The notes: a model not told the origin generated them from the letters alone. A stretch of 64,000 nucleotides of DNA from Pseudomonas taetrolens (GCF_900475285.1 NZ_LS483370.1:1254001-1318000), one strand, 5' to 3'; counted from the first letter of the stretch, positions 9,956 to 21,306 are shown. Translations and numbers: made by a program.

Positions 9956-10607
9956 GTACAAGCTGCTGATTTTTGACTGGGATGGCACGCTGGCAGACTC
10001 CATTGGTCGTATCGTGACCGCGATGCAGGTCGCAGCGCAGCGTTCGGGTCATCCGGAGCGTGACGAAGATTCGGTCAAGGGCATTATTGGTCTGGGTTTG
10101 CCCGAGGCCATTCTTACGCTCTATCCCGAGATGACGGATGCGCAGGTGGTTGATTTTCGCCAGCACTATGCGGATGTCTATATCGCCATGGACACCGAGC
10201 CTTCGCCGCTCTTTGACGGTGTTCTGGAGTCGCTTGAGGCGTTTCGTGCCGAGGGCTATCGGTTGGCGGTTGCCACGGGCAAGGCGCGCCGCGGGCTTGA
10301 TCGTGTACTCAAGGCGCATGGCTGGGAGGACTTCTTCGATGTCACCCGTGCGGCTGATGAGACGGCAAGCAAGCCTGATCCATTGATGCTGAACCAGATT
10401 CTGGCCCATTGCGATGTGCGGCCGGAGCACGCCTTAATGGTGGGTGATGCGACCTTCGATTTGCAGATGGCGCGCAATGCGGGCATTGACTCTGTGGCGG
10501 TAGGCTATGGTGCTCAGTCAATGGAGCGCCTGCTGGCATTCGAGCCCCGGCTGGCGATTGACACCTTTTCGCAGTTGCACGCCTGGCTGGGTCGGCAGGC
10601 CAATTAA
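9945..10607 (+). CDS. HAD-superfamily hydrolase (phosphoglycolate-phosphatase-like)
   Basis: A 220 aa HAD subclass I phosphatase. Motif I '[10 protein letters not shown]' (residues 10-19) carries the nucleophile Asp11 and the acid/base Asp13. A helical cap domain follows, then '[11 protein letters not shown]' (motif II region) and motif IV '[15 protein letters not shown]'. The substrate is not determined; Gph-like proteins hydrolyse phosphoglycolate, but this paralogue follows rluC in Pseudomonas (PA2974) and is not the classic gph. The GTG start at 9945 lies 11 bases inside rluC, so the two are translationally coupled. Confidence 0.9.
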   Translation: MPTEYKLLIFDWDGTLADSIGRIVTAMQVAAQRSGHPERDEDSVKGIIGLGLPEAILTLYPEMTDAQVVDFRQHYADVYIAMDTEPSPLFDGVLESLEAFRAEGYRLAVATGKARRGLDRVLKAHGWEDFFDVTRAADETASKPDPLMLNQILAHCDVRPEHALMVGDATFDLQMARNAGIDSVAVGYGAQSMERLLAFEPRLAIDTFSQLHAWLGRQAN

Positions 10608-10629
10608 AGAATCAGACTGGGAGTAATGC

Positions 10630-11616
10630 ATGGTTGATCAATGGAAGGCGCCTGAGTCTGAACCGGTCGCGGGTGATGACAAAAGCTGGAAGTTGCTGGA
10701 AAAAACCCTGCTGGCGGGGATCCAGGAACAGCGTCGAGCCCGGCGCTGGGGCATTTTCTTCAAATTGCTCACGTTCTGCCTGTTGCTGGTTGCGTTGTTG
10801 TCGCTAACGCCGCTGATGGAGATGGAGCGTGGTGCAATGAGTGGTCAGGGCTATACCGCGCTGATCGATGTGCGCGGTGTGATTGCCGATAAAGAGCCTG
10901 CGAGTGCGGATAACCTAGTCACCAGCCTGCAGGCTGCGTTTGATGATCCAAAGGTCAAGGGTGTGGTCCTGCGGATCAATAGTCCGGGTGGCAGTCCGGT
11001 GCAGTCGGGTTATGTCTACGATGAAATCCGTCGTTTGCGTGGTTTGCATCCCGGGACCAAGGTCTATGCGGTGATTTCGGATCTGGGTGCTTCCGGCGCG
11101 TATTACATAGCCAGTGCTGCCGACCAGATCTATGCCGACAAGGCCAGTCTGGTGGGTTCCATTGGTGTGACGGCGGCAGGCTTCGGTTTTGTCGGTGCCA
11201 TGGAAAAGCTGGGTATTCAGCGTCGGGCCTACACGTCGGGTGAGCACAAGGCGTTCCTGGATCCGTTTGAGCCTGAGAAGCCGGGCGAGACCAAGTTCTG
11301 GCAAGGTGTGCTGAATGTGACCCATGAGCAGTTCATTGCCAGCGTCAAGCAGGGGCGTGGCGACCGCTTGAAGGATAAGGAGCATCCTGAGCTGTTTTCG
11401 GGGTTGGTCTGGACCGGTCAGCAGGCGCTGCCTTTGGGTTTGATCGATGGATTGGGTAATGCCAGTTCTGTGGCGCGTGACGTGATCGGTGAAAAGGAGT
11501 TGGTTGACTTTACGGTGCAAGAGTCGCCTTTCGACCGCTTCTCGAAAAAGCTGGGTGCGAGTGTGGCGGAGCAACTGGCCCTGTGGATGGGGTTTCAGGG
11601 GCCGACCTTGCGTTGA
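10630..11616 (+). CDS. sppA: Signal peptide peptidase SppA-type membrane protease (S49 family)
   Basis: A 328 aa inner-membrane serine protease of the short (36K) SppA type. A single membrane helix at about residues 38-60 ('FFKLLTFCLLLVALLSLTPL') is followed by the S49 domain. This shows the ClpP-like 'RINSPGGSPVQSGY' loop, the nucleophile region 'DLGASGAYYIASAAD' and the general-base Lys region 'ADKASLVGSIGV'. It digests signal peptides released by signal peptidases. It follows the HAD gene by 22 bases with GGGAG before the ATG, and ends the rluC operon at a strong terminator. Confidence 0.93.
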   Translation: MVDQWKAPESEPVAGDDKSWKLLEKTLLAGIQEQRRARRWGIFFKLLTFCLLLVALLSLTPLMEMERGAMSGQGYTALIDVRGVIADKEPASADNLVTSLQAAFDDPKVKGVVLRINSPGGSPVQSGYVYDEIRRLRGLHPGTKVYAVISDLGASGAYYIASAADQIYADKASLVGSIGVTAAGFGFVGAMEKLGIQRRAYTSGEHKAFLDPFEPEKPGETKFWQGVLNVTHEQFIASVKQGRGDRLKDKEHPELFSGLVWTGQQALPLGLIDGLGNASSVARDVIGEKELVDFTVQESPFDRFSKKLGASVAEQLALWMGFQGPTLR

Positions 11617-11635
11617 TCGCCAGGCGTCAAAAAAA

Positions 11636-11661
11636 GCCGGCCTGAGAAGGCCGGCTTTTTT
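11636..11661 (+). terminator. Rho-independent terminator after sppA
   Basis: GCCGGCCT (11636-11643) pairs with AGGCCGGC (11648-11655) across a GAGA loop, followed by six T. An A-run precedes the stem, so it may work in both directions. Confidence 0.92.
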
Positions 11662-11733
11662 GTGGGCGCTGGACAGGCATCTGACCGTCGGGCTGGCTTG
11701 CTCCTTTGCGAGGGGCAGGCAAGTCCTTGCAGT

Positions 11734-12312
11734 TCAGGGGATGATAACGCCCTCGGTGAGTAGCATGTCGATCAGGCGAATCAGTGGCAGCCCTACCAGG
11801 CTGGTGGCGTCGTCGCCTTCGGTGCGCTGGAACAGGCTGACCCCTAGGCCTTCGGCTTTGAAGCTGCCGGCGCAGTCGTAGGGTTTTTCGGCGCGCAGGT
11901 AGCGCTCAATCTGTTCTGTGTCGAGTGTGCGCATGTGGACGGTGAAGGGAACGCAGTCGGTCTGGTGACCGTCGGTCTGGGAGTTGAGCAGGGTGAGGCC
12001 GGTGAGGAACGTCACGCTGGCTCCGCTGGCGTCCATTAGCTGCTGGCGAGCCTTGTCGAAGGTGTGGGGCTTGCCGATGATGTGGCCGTTGAGTACTGCC
12101 ACCTGGTCGGAGCCGATGATCAGGTGTCCGGGATGACTGTCGGCAAGTGCGCGGGCCTTCTCCAGGGACAGGCGCTCGACCAGTTCGCGTGCGGACTCGC
12201 CCGGGCGGTGGCTTTCGTCGATATCGGGTGAACTGCAGTTGAAAGGCAGACGCAGGCGAGCCAATAAGTCGCGGCGATAAATCGAGCTTGAAGCGAGTAA
12301 TAAAGGCAGCAT
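11734..12312 (-). CDS. yceF: Maf/YceF-type nucleotide pyrophosphatase (7-methyl-GTP pyrophosphatase subgroup)
   Basis: A 192 aa Maf-family house-cleaning pyrophosphatase. It starts 'MLPLLLASSSIYRRDLL' (the SSSxxR substrate loop) and has 'DIDES' and 'IIGSDQVAVL' further on. E. coli YceF of this subgroup hydrolyses 7-methyl-GTP to its monophosphate; the assignment to YceF rather than to the dTTP-type Maf rests on its position beside yceD-rpmF, as in E. coli and PAO1. It is divergent from yceD, with about 105 bases between the starts. Confidence 0.92.
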   Translation of the reverse strand: MLPLLLASSSIYRRDLLARLRLPFNCSSPDIDESHRPGESARELVERLSLEKARALADSHPGHLIIGSDQVAVLNGHIIGKPHTFDKARQQLMDASGASVTFLTGLTLLNSQTDGHQTDCVPFTVHMRTLDTEQIERYLRAEKPYDCAGSFKAEGLGVSLFQRTEGDDATSLVGLPLIRLIDMLLTEGVIIP

Positions 12313-12417
12313 TCACGTCTCCTGTGGGTAACCGGGAATTCTAGCGAGAGTATCGGTTGTCGCACAGGCACAATTTCCTTTGACAGGTGAGGGGGTCGTC
12401 CCTAGAATGCTGCGCCT

Positions 12418-12945
12418 ATGTTGAATGACCCGATTCCACCTCACGTTGACCCGCGCAAATTAGCTGATCGTGGCACTACCCTTCAAGGTGAAGTGCTGCT
12501 GGCTGATTTGGAGAGACTCTGCGACCCGCTTTCCGACACTGTCGGTAAGGTCCAGGCTAAATTTGTTTTTGAGCGCGACGAGCGAAGATCTGTGGTAATA
12601 CACAGCTCCATCGACGTTGAGGTCAAAATGGTTTGCCAGCGTTGTCTTGAGCTGGTCACCCTGCCGATCCACAGCGAATGCAGTTATGCTGTGGTGAAAG
12701 AGGGTGCGAATACCCAGTCGTTACCGAAAGGTTATGACGTGCTGGAACTGGGCGAAGATCCTTTGGATCTGCAGTCACTGATCGAGGAGGAGCTTTTGCT
12801 TGCCTTGCCCATTGTGCCTGCTCATCATCCGGAAGAATGCCAGCAGCCGGCGGGTCTCGATGAGCCCGAACCGTGCGAGGACGTGGTAACGCGGTCCAAC
12901 CCGTTCAGTGTATTGGCGCAGTTAAAGCGTGACCCAAACGTTTAG
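12418..12945 (+). CDS. yceD: YceD family protein (DUF177), 23S rRNA/L32-associated
   Basis: A 175 aa acidic protein of the DUF177 family, with the paired cysteines 'VCQRCLELV' near residue 70 and a Cys-containing acidic tail ('PEECQQPAG', 'EPCEDVV'). The gene is nearly always placed directly before rpmF and its product is implicated in 23S rRNA accumulation. The start at 12418 follows the divergent maf promoter region, and rpmF begins 13 bases after its stop. Confidence 0.9.
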   Translation: MLNDPIPPHVDPRKLADRGTTLQGEVLLADLERLCDPLSDTVGKVQAKFVFERDERRSVVIHSSIDVEVKMVCQRCLELVTLPIHSECSYAVVKEGANTQSLPKGYDVLELGEDPLDLQSLIEEELLLALPIVPAHHPEECQQPAGLDEPEPCEDVVTRSNPFSVLAQLKRDPNV

Positions 12946-12958
12946 GAGTTAATCAATT

Positions 12959-13141
12959 ATGGCTGTTCAGCAGAACAAAAAATCCCGCTCTGCCCGTGAC
13001 ATGCGTCGTTCGCACGATGCTCTTTCGGCTAGCACTCTGTCTGTAGAAAAAACCACCGGTGAAATTCACCTGCGTCACCACGTATCGCCAGAAGGCGTAT
13101 ACCGTGGTCGTAAAGTGATCGACAAGGGCGCTGACGAGTAA
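12959..13141 (+). CDS. rpmF: 50S ribosomal protein L32
   Basis: 60 aa, very basic, beginning '[19 protein letters not shown]' after Met, the standard L32 N-terminus. It contains '[19 protein letters not shown]'. The zinc-ligand cysteines of some L32 forms are absent, as usual in pseudomonads. TAGGAG stands 11 bases before the ATG. It forms an operon with yceD and plsX, linking ribosome and lipid synthesis. Confidence 0.98.
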   Translation: MAVQQNKKSRSARDMRRSHDALSASTLSVEKTTGEIHLRHHVSPEGVYRGRKVIDKGADE

Positions 13142-13145
13142 TCAC

Positions 13146-14156
13146 TTGTCCGTTCAGGTCATCGCGATCGACGCAATGGGCGGGGACTTCGGTCCCCGCA
13201 GCATTGTTCAGGCGTGCATTGCCTGCCTGTCTGCTACTCCCTCGTTACACCTGACCCTCGTCGGTCAATCCTCCTTGCTTGAAGAACTGATTTCCGGCCA
13301 TTCGGCTGTGGATCGCTCGCGCCTTACGATTACCCATGCTTCAGATGTTATCGCCATGAGCGAGCGGCCTTCGCATGCATTGCGCGGCAAGCCGGACTCG
13401 TCCATGCGTGTGGCGCTGGAGCTGCTTCGCGATGGCAAGGTTCAGGCGTGCGTGAGTTCCGGGAATACCGGAGCGCTGATGGCGTTGTCCAGGCATGTGC
13501 TCAAGACCTTGCCGGGGATTGACCGCCCGGCGATGGTTGCGGCAGTCCCGACCCAATCCGGCTACTGTCAGTTGCTCGACTTGGGGGCGAATGTCGATTG
13601 CACGGCCGGACAGTTGTTCCAGTTTGCGGTAATGGGGTCTGTGGCGGCGCAGGCGCTGGGTGTTCCTCGTCCTCGGGTTGCCTTGCTCAATATTGGCACC
13701 GAAGACGTCAAGGGTAACCAGCAGGTCAAGGAGGCGGCAGCCTTGTTGCAGGCTGCGCCAGGTTTGCATTACATCGGCTTTGTCGAAGGTGATGGTGTGT
13801 ACCGTGGCGAAGCCGATGTGGTGGTGTGTGATGGTTTTGTCGGCAATATCTTGCTCAAGTCCAGTGAAGGTCTCGCGACGATGATCTCGGACAGGCTCGA
13901 GGCGGTATTCAGGCGTACGCTGTTCAGCCGGTTCGTGGGTGTTCTCGCGTTGCCGCTGATGCGGCGTTTGCGGGCAGACCTTGCGCCTGCCCGGCACAAC
14001 GGTGCGAGTTTTCTCGGGCTTCAGGGGATTGTGATCAAGAGTCACGGTTCGGCAGGTGCTCAGGGCTTTCAGAGTGCGATAGAGCGCGCACTGATTGAAA
14101 TCCATGAAGACCTGCCAAAGCGTTTGTATGGGCGCCTTGACGGGATGTTGCCGTAG
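13146..14156 (+). CDS. plsX: Phosphate acyltransferase PlsX
   Basis: PlsX makes acyl-phosphate from acyl-ACP, the donor for PlsY in phospholipid synthesis. The 336 aa product begins '[18 protein letters not shown]', the family's signature N-terminus, and has '[17 protein letters not shown]' and '[16 protein letters not shown]'. The start is TTG at 13146, only 4 bases after the rpmF stop; the next in-frame ATG lies inside the signature strand, so TTG is preferred. It begins the fatty-acid block plsX-fabD-fabG-acpP-fabF. Confidence 0.95.
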   Translation: MSVQVIAIDAMGGDFGPRSIVQACIACLSATPSLHLTLVGQSSLLEELISGHSAVDRSRLTITHASDVIAMSERPSHALRGKPDSSMRVALELLRDGKVQACVSSGNTGALMALSRHVLKTLPGIDRPAMVAAVPTQSGYCQLLDLGANVDCTAGQLFQFAVMGSVAAQALGVPRPRVALLNIGTEDVKGNQQVKEAAALLQAAPGLHYIGFVEGDGVYRGEADVVVCDGFVGNILLKSSEGLATMISDRLEAVFRRTLFSRFVGVLALPLMRRLRADLAPARHNGASFLGLQGIVIKSHGSAGAQGFQSAIERALIEIHEDLPKRLYGRLDGMLP

Positions 14157-14282
14157 GCGTTTTACCGGCCGGATGCTTTAATGTGACCGCTCGGTCTAAT
14201 CAGCCATCCAACTGTCAGTTTCTTGCGTCCGCCACGGCAGGACGTCAATTCTCCGACGACAAGATTATTAGGGGCTTGTTAC

Positions 14283-15221
14283 ATGTCTACATCCCTCGCA
14301 TTCGTCTTTCCAGGGCAGGGTTCGCAGTCCCTCGGCATGTTGGCCGAGCTGGGCGCGGAGCATCCGCTGGTCCTGGAAACATTCAAGGAAGCTTCCGATG
14401 CTCTGGGTTACGACCTGTGGGCGCTGGCCCAAGAGGGTCCCGCGGAGCAGTTGAACCAGACTGATATTACCCAGCCTGCCATCCTCACCGCTTCAGTTGC
14501 CTTGTGGCGCCTGTGGCTGGCTGAAGGTGGCGCCCGTCCTGCGTTTGTCGCCGGGCACAGCCTGGGCGAGTACAGCGCCCTGGTTGCAGCTGAATGCCTG
14601 ACACTGGCTGAAGCCGTCAAGCTGGTCGAGCGTCGTGGTCGTTTGATGCAGGAGGCCGTTCCAGCCGGTCAGGGCGCCATGGCGGCGATCCTGGGTCTGG
14701 AAGATGCAGACGTGCTGGCAGCATGCGCTGAAGCCTCGCAAGGCGAAGTGGTCAGTGCCGTGAATTTCAATTCTCCTGGCCAGGTCGTGATTGCAGGTGC
14801 CAAGGCTGCTGTCGAGCGCGCTATGGAAGGCTGCAAGGCGCGTGGCGCCAAGCGTGCGCTGCCGCTGCCGGTCAGCGTACCTTCGCATTGCGAGCTGATG
14901 CGTCCGGCGGCTGAACGGTTTGCCGAGTCCATCGAAGCCATTGACTGGAAAATGCCGACCATCGCGCTGGTGCAGAATGTCAGTGCTTCGGTTGCGACTG
15001 ATTTGCAAACCCTCAAGCGTGATCTGCTCGAGCAGCTGTACAAGCCTGTACGTTGGGTTGAGTCGGTTCAATATCTGGCCGCCAAAGGCCCGGTTGAATT
15101 GGTTGAGTGCGGCCCGGGCAAAGTCCTGGTCGGCATCAGCAAGCGTTGCGCTGAAGGCGTAACGACTCACAACTTGAACACCCCGGATGCCTTCGCTGCC
15201 GCTCGTGCGGCACTGGCCTGA
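14283..15221 (+). CDS. fabD: Malonyl-CoA:ACP transacylase
   Basis: FabD loads malonate onto AcpP for chain elongation. The 312 aa product from ATG 14283 starts 'MSTSLAFVFPGQGSQSLGML', with the GQGSQ loop at residues 11-15, the nucleophile elbow 'GHSLGEYSALVA' (Ser near residue 93) and the catalytic His in 'VPSHCELM'. An upstream in-frame extension to 14223 lacks family features. It is preceded by a 126-base spacer after plsX, which may hold its own promoter. Confidence 0.97.
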   Translation: MSTSLAFVFPGQGSQSLGMLAELGAEHPLVLETFKEASDALGYDLWALAQEGPAEQLNQTDITQPAILTASVALWRLWLAEGGARPAFVAGHSLGEYSALVAAECLTLAEAVKLVERRGRLMQEAVPAGQGAMAAILGLEDADVLAACAEASQGEVVSAVNFNSPGQVVIAGAKAAVERAMEGCKARGAKRALPLPVSVPSHCELMRPAAERFAESIEAIDWKMPTIALVQNVSASVATDLQTLKRDLLEQLYKPVRWVESVQYLAAKGPVELVECGPGKVLVGISKRCAEGVTTHNLNTPDAFAAARAALA

Positions 15222-15237
15222 ATTAGGAGAAGCCTTC

Positions 15238-15981
15238 ATGAGCTTGCAAGGTAAAGTTGCACTGGTAACGGGCGCGAGCCGTGGCATTGGCCAGGCTATC
15301 GCGTTGGAGTTGGGTCGTATGGGTGCCGTTGTCATTGGTACTGCGACGTCTGCCACCGGTGCCGAGCGTATTACTGCCACCCTGAAGGAAAATGGTATTC
15401 AGGGCGCTGGCATGGAACTCAATGTCACCAGCGACGAATCAGTTGCTGCGGTGCTGGCCAGCATTCAGGAGCAGTTCGGCGCGCCGGCAATCCTGGTCAA
15501 TAATGCCGGTATCACACGCGATAACCTGATGATGCGCATGAAAGATGACGAATGGCATGACGTTGTCGACACCAATTTGAACAGTCTGTTCCGCCTGTCC
15601 AAGGGTGTTTTGCGCGGCATGACCAAGGCGCGTTGGGGACGAATTATCAGTATTGGCTCTGTTGTGGGTGCCATGGGCAACGCAGGCCAAGTAAACTATG
15701 CCGCAGCCAAGGCTGGCCTTGAAGGTTTCAGTCGTGCATTGGCACGTGAAGTTGGCTCGCGTTCGATTACGGTCAACTCGGTGGCTCCAGGGTTTATCGA
15801 TACCGATATGACCCGGGAGTTGCCAGAAGCACAGCGTGAAGCCTTGCAGGCGCAGATTCCGCTGGGCCGTTTGGGTCAGGCTCAAGAGATCGCTAGCGTG
15901 GTCGCTTTCCTGGCTTCGGACGGTGCAGCCTACGTGACCGGGGCTACAATCCCGGTCAACGGTGGGATGTACATGAGTTAA
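15238..15981 (+). CDS. fabG: 3-oxoacyl-ACP reductase
   Basis: FabG is the NADPH-dependent ketoreductase of fatty-acid synthesis. The 247 aa SDR starts 'MSLQGKVALVTGASRGIG' (TGxxxGxG cofactor loop at about residues 12-18). It has 'LVNNAGITRDNL', the catalytic Ser in 'IISIGSVVG' and the YxxxK pair in 'NYAAAKAG'. The ATG at 15238 follows AGGAGA; the longer frame from 15187 lies inside fabD and is rejected. Confidence 0.97.
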   Translation: MSLQGKVALVTGASRGIGQAIALELGRMGAVVIGTATSATGAERITATLKENGIQGAGMELNVTSDESVAAVLASIQEQFGAPAILVNNAGITRDNLMMRMKDDEWHDVVDTNLNSLFRLSKGVLRGMTKARWGRIISIGSVVGAMGNAGQVNYAAAKAGLEGFSRALAREVGSRSITVNSVAPGFIDTDMTRELPEAQREALQAQIPLGRLGQAQEIASVVAFLASDGAAYVTGATIPVNGGMYMS

Positions 15982-16092
15982 ATGTGACGGATTGTTTTAA
16001 AAAAATGTCATACGAGCTGTCTAAAATCCGTTATAAAGCTGCAATCTATTTATAGTCAGCGGGTTATTGCGGGACGAGTGCAAAGCTTTCAG

Positions 16093-16122
16093 TTGAAAAA
16101 CTGAAAAGCCTTTCGATACACT
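16093..16122 (+). promoter_or_regulatory. Putative sigma-70 promoter of acpP
   Basis: TTGAAA (16093-16098), an 18-base spacer and TACACT (16117-16122) lie about 50 bases before the acpP start. The whole 190-base fabG-acpP gap is AT-rich compared with its neighbours, consistent with acpP having its own strong promoters. The assignment is by consensus match only. Confidence 0.45.
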
Positions 16123-16150
16123 TGCCCACTGGCCAGCTGCCTGAATTTGT

Positions 16151-16171
16151 CCATTAGGAGTGAAAACAAGG
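16151..16171 (+). promoter_or_regulatory. acpP ribosome-binding site with complementarity to the sRNA RgsA
   Basis: The 21 bases just before the acpP ATG include the Shine-Dalgarno (TTAGGAG) and are complementary to the sRNA at 22308-22424. CCATTAGGAGT (16151-16161) pairs without mismatch over 11 bases. After a one-base bulge, AAAACAA and GG pair as well, with one bulged U on the sRNA side. Such a duplex would cover the ribosome-binding site and should repress acpP translation. The complementarity is read directly; repression of acpP by RgsA has, as I recall, been reported for P. aeruginosa. Confidence 0.7.
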
Positions 16172-16172
16172 T

Positions 16173-16409
16173 ATGAGCACCATCGAAGAACGCGTCAAGA
16201 AAATCGTTGCCGAGCAACTGGGCGTGAAAGAAGAAGAAGTCGTTAACACTGCTTCCTTCGTAGAAGACCTGGGTGCCGACTCCCTTGACACCGTTGAGCT
16301 TGTGATGGCTCTGGAAGAGGAATTCGAGACTGAAATTCCTGACGAAGAAGCTGAAAAGATCACTACTGTACAAGCCGCTATCGATTACGTTACTAGCCAC
16401 CAGGCTTAA
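16173..16409 (+). CDS. acpP: Acyl carrier protein
   Basis: A 78 aa acidic four-helix carrier of growing acyl chains. The 4'-phosphopantetheine attachment site is Ser37 in '[12 protein letters not shown]' (counting Met as 1). The rest ('[19 protein letters not shown]') matches housekeeping AcpP closely. It stands between fabG and fabF with its own promoter and an attenuating terminator downstream, which fits its much higher expression than its neighbours. Confidence 0.99.
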   Translation: MSTIEERVKKIVAEQLGVKEEEVVNTASFVEDLGADSLDTVELVMALEEEFETEIPDEEAEKITTVQAAIDYVTSHQA

Positions 16410-16440
16410 TAGTTTGTAATCGTTGCTCGCTGTCATGGAA

Positions 16441-16473
16441 AAACCGCACTGCCGCTATGGCGTGCGGTTTTTT
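16441..16473 (+). terminator. Rho-independent terminator between acpP and fabF
   Basis: AAACCGCAC (16441-16449) pairs with GTGCGGTTT (16462-16470). GCC/GGC forms an inner stem, and a T-rich tail follows. It probably ends most acpP transcripts while some read through into fabF. Confidence 0.85.
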
Positions 16474-16520
16474 CTTTAGGCGTGATGCAAAGTGTCGTCA
16501 ATAGAATAAAGGAGAGTGCT

Positions 16521-17765
16521 GTGTCGCGTAGACGCGTCGTAGTCACCGGTATGGGGATGTTGTCGCCACTGGGTGCTGATGTGCCAAGCACCTGGCAAGG
16601 CATTCTGGCAGGCCGAAGTGGCATTGGTCTGATCGAACACACGGATCTTTCTGCCTATACCACCCGTTTTGGCGGCTCGGTTCAGGGCTTTAACGTTGAG
16701 GATTACCTCTCCGTCAAGGAAGCCCGAAAACTTGACCTGTTTATTCAATACGGTTTGGCAGCCGGGTTTCAGGCTGTGCGTAATGCCGGTCTTGAAGTTA
16801 CCGACGCCAATCGTGAGCGCATTGGTGTGGCGATGGGGTCGGGTATTGGTGGTTTGACCAATATCGAAGAAACCAGCCGTACCTTGCATGATCAAGGCCC
16901 GCGACGGATTTCTCCATTCTTCGTGCCAGGCTCGATCATCAACATGATTTCCGGTTTCCTGTCTATCCATCTGGGTACACAGGGGCCTAACTACGCCATC
17001 GCCACGGCGTGTACCACGGGTACGCACTGCATCGGCATGGCGGCGCGCAACATTGCTTACGGCGAAGCCGATGTAATGATTGCCGGCGGTGCTGAAATGG
17101 CCGCTTGCGGACTGGGCATGGGCGGCTTCGGTGCTTCCCGTGCACTGTCGACCCGCAACGACGACCCGACCCGTGCCAGCCGTCCCTGGGACAAAGGCCG
17201 TGACGGTTTTGTCCTGTCCGATGGTGCCGGTGCGCTGGTACTTGAAGAGCTGGAGCATGCCAAGGCTCGCGGTGCGACCATCTATGCCGAGCTGATCGGG
17301 TTCGGGATGAGCGGCGATGCTTATCACATGACTTCGCCTCCCGCTGACGGTGCCGGTGCCGCACGCTGCATCACCAATGCCCTGCGTGATGCCAAGGTGA
17401 ACGTCGAGCAAGTGCAGTACATCAACGCCCACGGCACTTCGACACCTGCCGGTGACCTGGCAGAAGTCTCGGCGATCAAGTCGGTGTTTGGTGATCACGC
17501 CTATAACCTGGCTGTGAGTTCGACCAAGTCCATGACCGGTCACTTGCTGGGTGCGGCCGGTGCAGTCGAGGCGATCTTCAGCGTGCTGGCGATCAATAGC
17601 CAGGTGGCGCCGCCGACGATCAACCTCGACGAGCCTGATGAAGGCTGTGATCTCGACTTCGTGCCGCATACTGCGCGCGAAATGCCGATCGACGTGGTGC
17701 TGAGCAACTCGTTCGGCTTTGGCGGTACCAACGGTTCGCTGGTTTTCCGCCGGTACGCCGAGTGA
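16521..17765 (+). CDS. fabF: 3-oxoacyl-ACP synthase II
   Basis: FabF condenses malonyl-ACP with acyl-ACP and elongates palmitoleate to cis-vaccenate. From GTG 16521 the product is 414 aa, the usual FabF length, and starts '[17 protein letters not shown]'. AAGGAGA lies at 16508-16514, so the longer frame from 16482 is not used. The catalytic triad is visible: Cys in '[13 protein letters not shown]', His in '[11 protein letters not shown]' and His in '[12 protein letters not shown]'. Confidence 0.97.
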   Translation: MSRRRVVVTGMGMLSPLGADVPSTWQGILAGRSGIGLIEHTDLSAYTTRFGGSVQGFNVEDYLSVKEARKLDLFIQYGLAAGFQAVRNAGLEVTDANRERIGVAMGSGIGGLTNIEETSRTLHDQGPRRISPFFVPGSIINMISGFLSIHLGTQGPNYAIATACTTGTHCIGMAARNIAYGEADVMIAGGAEMAACGLGMGGFGASRALSTRNDDPTRASRPWDKGRDGFVLSDGAGALVLEELEHAKARGATIYAELIGFGMSGDAYHMTSPPADGAGAARCITNALRDAKVNVEQVQYINAHGTSTPAGDLAEVSAIKSVFGDHAYNLAVSSTKSMTGHLLGAAGAVEAIFSVLAINSQVAPPTINLDEPDEGCDLDFVPHTAREMPIDVVLSNSFGFGGTNGSLVFRRYAE

Positions 17766-18583
17766 TGCAAAGCTGGGTCGACGGTCACCCCGCGCACGCC
17801 TTGGCGTCGCTTAAAGACCGTGGGCTGGCCTACGGCGATGGTCTGTTCGAGACTGTTGCGGTCAAGGCCGGCCAGCCACTGTTGCTGGACCTGCATTTGC
17901 AGCGTCTGGCGAACGGATGCAGCCGGCTGGCGATCGCGGCGGATCAGTCATTGATCCGCTGCGAATTGCTGGCTTATGCCCAAGCGATGGGCGAAGGCGT
18001 GCTCAAGCTCATCCTGACCCGAGGCGACAGCCTGCGCGGTTATGGCGTATCCCCGGGGGCCCAACCCCGAAGAATTCTTCAAGCCGGTCCTGCCGCCGCT
18101 TACCCTGAGGCCAACGCGCTGCAAGGTATCGAGCTGTTCGACTGCGCCACTCGTCTGGCCGAGCAGCCGCTGCTGGCGGGGCTCAAACACCTCAACCGCC
18201 TGGAGCAGGTGATTGCCCGCTCCGAATGGCAAGACCCGACCTATGCCGAAGGTCTGATGCGTGATACCTCGGGCCGGATCATTGAAGGTGTGTTCAGCAA
18301 CCTGTTCCTGGTACGTGACGGAGTTCTGGTCACGGCTGACCTGCAGCGCTGCGGTGTGGCCGGTGTCATGCGGGCTGCACTGTTGGTCGAGGCTGAACGC
18401 CTGGCGATCCCTTTTCATGTCACAGACATCAGCCTGGAGCAGTTGCAACAGGCTGATGAACTCTTCGTCTGCAACAGCGTGTATGGCGTTTGGCCCGTAC
18501 GCGCATTTGCCGACCTGAGCTGGCCGGTGGGGCCGCTCACCCGTAAACTGCAAAGTATTGCTCGCACCCTATTGGATGTTTGA
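17765..18583 (+). CDS. pabC: Aminodeoxychorismate lyase
   Basis: PabC releases pyruvate from aminodeoxychorismate to give p-aminobenzoate for folate synthesis. It is a PLP fold-type IV protein of 272 aa, with 'GLAYGDGLFETVAV' near residue 22, the Schiff-base Lys in 'GLKHLNRLEQV' and 'TSGRIIEGVFSNLFLV'. The ATG at 17765 overlaps the fabF stop (TGATG). The fabF-pabC-mltG-tmk-holB order is conserved in gamma-proteobacteria. Confidence 0.94.
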   Translation: MQSWVDGHPAHALASLKDRGLAYGDGLFETVAVKAGQPLLLDLHLQRLANGCSRLAIAADQSLIRCELLAYAQAMGEGVLKLILTRGDSLRGYGVSPGAQPRRILQAGPAAAYPEANALQGIELFDCATRLAEQPLLAGLKHLNRLEQVIARSEWQDPTYAEGLMRDTSGRIIEGVFSNLFLVRDGVLVTADLQRCGVAGVMRAALLVEAERLAIPFHVTDISLEQLQQADELFVCNSVYGVWPVRAFADLSWPVGPLTRKLQSIARTLLDV

Positions 18584-18586
18584 TTC

Positions 18587-19672
18587 GTGAAACGTAAATG
18601 CTTGGTGCTGCTACAGACAGCTCTGGTGCTGGCCGGCCTGTTGCTGGGCGCCAGTGCCTGGAAGCTCAATTCTGCGCTGGAACAACCGCTCAACCTGACT
18701 CAAGAACAATTGCTGGATGTACCGGCAGGCGCAACCCCGACCGGAACCTTTAATCGTCTTGAAGCCAGCGGCACGCTTCAGGATGCACTCTGGCTGCGTC
18801 TGTACTGGCGCTTCAACCTGGAAGGTCAGCCCTTGCACAGCGGCGAGTACCGCATGATGCCCGGCATGACCGCCCAGGAACTGATCGGCCTCTGGCAGCG
18901 TGGCGAAGTGGTGCAGTACAGCCTGACGCTGGTCGAAGGCTGGACCTTTCGTCAGGTGCGCAGTGCATTGTCCCGTCACGAAAAGATTGAGCAAACTCTT
19001 GATGGTCTGAGCGACAGCGCTGTCATGGAAAAACTCGGTCACTCGGGCGAGTTTCCCGAAGGTCGATTCTTCCCGGATACATATCGCTTTGTGCGTGGCA
19101 TGACCGATGCCGAGCTGCTCGGTAAAGCCTATGATCGCCTGGAGAAAGTCCTGGCCCAGGAATGGGAGCAACGCGCTCCTGACCTGCCGTATAGCGACCC
19201 TTATCAAGCCCTGATCATGGCCTCTCTGGTCGAAAAGGAAACCGGAGTGCCGCAGGAGCGCGGGCAGATTGCCGGGGTTTTCGTGCGCCGCATGAAAATC
19301 GGTATGCCACTGCAAACGGACCCTACGGTGATCTACGGATTGGGCGAGCGGTATAACGGCAAGCTGACCCGTGCGCATTTGCGCGAGCCGACGCCGTACA
19401 ACACCTACACCATTCCTGGCATGCCGCCGACACCGATTGCCATGGTCGGGCGTGAAGCCATTAATGCAGCCTTGCACCCGGTGAGTGGCAGTAGCCTGTA
19501 TTTTGTGGCCAAGGGTGATGGCAGCCACATATTTTCCAATGATCTGGATGCGCACAACACGGCTGTGCGAGAGTTCCAGCTCAAACGCCGCGCCGATTAC
19601 CGTTCGAGCCCTGCGCCAGCCCCAGCTGCCGAACCGGCGCCTGTCGAGGCCGAGCCGCAAGGCGCGCAATGA
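18587..19672 (+). CDS. mltG: Endolytic murein transglycosylase MltG (YceG)
   Basis: MltG cleaves nascent glycan strands at the inner membrane and helps to set their length. The 361 aa product has an N-terminal membrane anchor (about residues 5-24, 'CLVLLQTALVLAGLLLGA'), a LysM-like region, and the YceG catalytic domain with the catalytic Glu in 'LVEKETGVPQERGQIAG' and 'LQTDPTVIYGLG'. A short Pro/Ala/Glu-rich tail follows. The start is GTG 18587, three bases after the pabC stop. Confidence 0.95.
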   Translation: MKRKCLVLLQTALVLAGLLLGASAWKLNSALEQPLNLTQEQLLDVPAGATPTGTFNRLEASGTLQDALWLRLYWRFNLEGQPLHSGEYRMMPGMTAQELIGLWQRGEVVQYSLTLVEGWTFRQVRSALSRHEKIEQTLDGLSDSAVMEKLGHSGEFPEGRFFPDTYRFVRGMTDAELLGKAYDRLEKVLAQEWEQRAPDLPYSDPYQALIMASLVEKETGVPQERGQIAGVFVRRMKIGMPLQTDPTVIYGLGERYNGKLTRAHLREPTPYNTYTIPGMPPTPIAMVGREAINAALHPVSGSSLYFVAKGDGSHIFSNDLDAHNTAVREFQLKRRADYRSSPAPAPAAEPAPVEAEPQGAQ

Positions 19673-19682
19673 CACTGATTAA

Positions 19683-21306
<1,624 letters not shown>
